Source: Craterostigma plantagineum (Eukaryota > Streptophyta > Magnoliopsida > Lamiales > Linderniaceae). Taken from it: a stretch of 64,000 bases of DNA. Below are positions 63,007 to 64,000 of the stretch, piece after piece (within the stretch, counting starts at the first letter, position 1; each line of letters begins with the position of its first letter). The notes beneath the pieces were generated by a model that made no database searches, had not been told where the DNA came from, and saw nothing but the letters and a program-made list of their open reading frames with translations. The stretch spans positions 248,001 to 312,000 of the forward strand of contig JAPQWV010000333.1 in assembly GCA_027422505.1 (NCBI GenBank), read 5' to 3'. The translations under genes and the position numbers were made by a program.

Positions 63007-63728
63007 TGTTATCCCCATATTTAACCGGTCAATATTCGAGTCTAACCAAAGACGGGGCGGGAAATATCTCCCGTGGAAAATCTCGTAAAAGATCTCCCGA
63101 CGCAACAAGCCTGCGACATGTGCTCGAAGAAGCGTCGCTCGAGGCGAGAAGACATACTCGGGAAAACTATGTGTGTCGGGTTGGACCGAGTCTTATGACT
63201 ATTTCCTAGAGGTTACCCCACTAACCTAGGAAACCACCCACCAAATCATGGACAAGATCCACTAACGACGTGGGATAGTGCTTGTAAAGTGAATAAGACC
63301 CCAATATAAATAGCCCATCTCCATTTAATGTAAAGGTATGTTGCTCATTCTATCACTAACTGTCATCTCAACTCCCTCCCTCTCACTGATGATATATGCG
63401 CACATCTCCTTATTCCTTATACTGATACGAGGATAAGACGACAAACGGTTGACGACGGATACACTTCTCATAGCTTAACGCCCCATCAGTTTATACTCTC
63501 TTTAATTATTATTCACTATTTTCGATTATCTTTACACGCTTTAATCTCGTCTGTCCGATTATCTGACTTGAGCGTCGGAGGGGCGTCGCCGAAACGACGC
63601 CCTTTAGCCCGCTTTTTCGTGACGTTTCAGGGATCCGTCGAAGACGAAGACGACGAACTCGAAACGGTGACGGACCGATACCTTCCAGCGCACTATTGAT
63701 GCTAGGGTCGATTTTTCGGTCCGCATCA
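63007..63728 (+). repeat. 5' LTR-A of the second Tat/LARD-like element
   Basis: Starts TGTTATCCCC, ends GGTCCGCATCA. TATA box TATAAATAG at 63305-63313, about 10 bp before CCATCTCCATTTAATG, so transcription probably starts near 63335-63340. Confidence 0.88.
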
Positions 63729-63730
63729 AT

Positions 63731-63747
63731 TGGCGCCGTCTGTGGGA
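63731..63747 (+). promoter_or_regulatory. PBS of the second Tat/LARD-like element
   Basis: TGGCGCCGTCTGTGGGA two bases after the LTR end. Confidence 0.88.
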
Positions 63748-64000
63748 ACGTTTAGTTCTTAAAAAATTGCGATGCGTTCTGTGAAATCTGTCTACTCCGT
63801 AGCCGGTAGCCACTGTGACCTCCCCATCGACATCGACTGAGTTCGGAACCTCCCCCATGGCGCTGTCAAAAAACCAGCCAAGGCAAGTGAACAATTGGAG
63901 ACCCGAGCGGTTACAAATCAGGCGCGAGCAAGTTCCGCGCGTAACGGCCGCATCGTCGAGGCTTAACTCATCAGCGCTGCTCCGAAGAGACTATCGCTGA

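Larger units (their letters stand above)
63007..64000 (+). mobile_element. Second Tat/LARD-like element, 5' end (runs off right edge)
   Basis: Complete 722-bp LTR-A (63007-63728), PBS and 270 bp of interior. The LTR and interior match 27881-28601 and the complement of 34280-35069 closely. It sits in a long LTR of another family, in the opposite orientation to the 27881-35069 element. A 61-codon frame ends in TGA at 64000, but the matching 34-kb copy has a 1-bp difference that shifts the frame, so it is not treated as a gene. Confidence 0.85.

Overview
This window looks like nuclear DNA from a flowering plant, most likely a eudicot. The evidence is: Ty1/copia elements primed by initiator-Met tRNA (TGGTATCAGAGC-type sites), a Tat-type Ty3/gypsy primer site (TGGCGCCGTCTGTGGGA), a Cassandra-type solo LTR carrying 5S rRNA-like sequence, hAT elements with 8-bp target duplications, a Helitron, and one intact cysteine/histidine-rich DC1-domain gene, a plant-specific family. 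There are no operons and nothing bacterial. Only the DC1 gene (7831-8340, minus) is a convincing host gene. The rest is layered, mostly broken transposable elements and the AT-rich sequence between them.

Layout. 1-6428: Ty1/copia element 1 (minus, runs off the left edge), broken by a Cassandra-type solo LTR (3532-3995, 5-bp TSD). 6477-7421: hAT-type element carrying a 33-bp piece that matches the start of the DC1 gene. 7831-8340: DC1 gene. 8901-9744: a second hAT-type element. 11430-15541: degenerate copia RT/RNase H (plus), split by a 2.7-kb solo LTR (12504-15227, 5-bp TSD). 15542-15630 and 26728-27880: fragments of one Ty3/gypsy-like LTR family. 15631-26616: large Sirevirus-like copia element (minus) with about 1.5-kb LTRs, gag-pol and a downstream env-like reading frame; a 583-bp hAT MITE sits between the env-like frame and the LTR. 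27881-35069: non-coding Tat/LARD-like element (minus) with three LTRs in tandem, two PPTs, two PBSs and large tandem arrays. 35070-37942: gag-less copia element 2 (minus) with striking repeat-filled leader. 39421-47686: nearly complete copia element 3 (minus), inserted in the rep gene of a Helitron (47687-49240). 51301-53715: copia fragment 4 (minus). 53716-56540: copia fragment 6 (plus) with 3' LTR. 56541-60286: a second Sirevirus-like remnant with a long env-like frame (minus). 60287-63006: Ty3/gypsy-like LTR sequence. 63007-64000: 5' end of a second Tat/LARD-like element (plus), closely similar to the one at 34-35 kb.

How it fits together. None of the elements appears fully able to move by itself: stops, frameshifts, lost catalytic residues or missing domains were seen in each coding element. 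The most unusual recurring signal is that several unrelated elements each fill the same kind of non-coding zone (copia leader between PBS and gag, or the interior of a long LTR) with many copies of their own short CG-containing word: CGGGCGA, TTTCGGG with GCTACAGT, TTCTCGG, TTCGCGAA or TCGAGAT. The three-LTR Tat composite with its 32-bp and 80-bp arrays, and the hAT element holding a fragment of the neighbouring gene, are the other main points of interest. Boundaries marked by TG...CA ends, PBS/PPT and matching target duplications are read directly from sequence; lineage names rest on remembered family features, without any database search.
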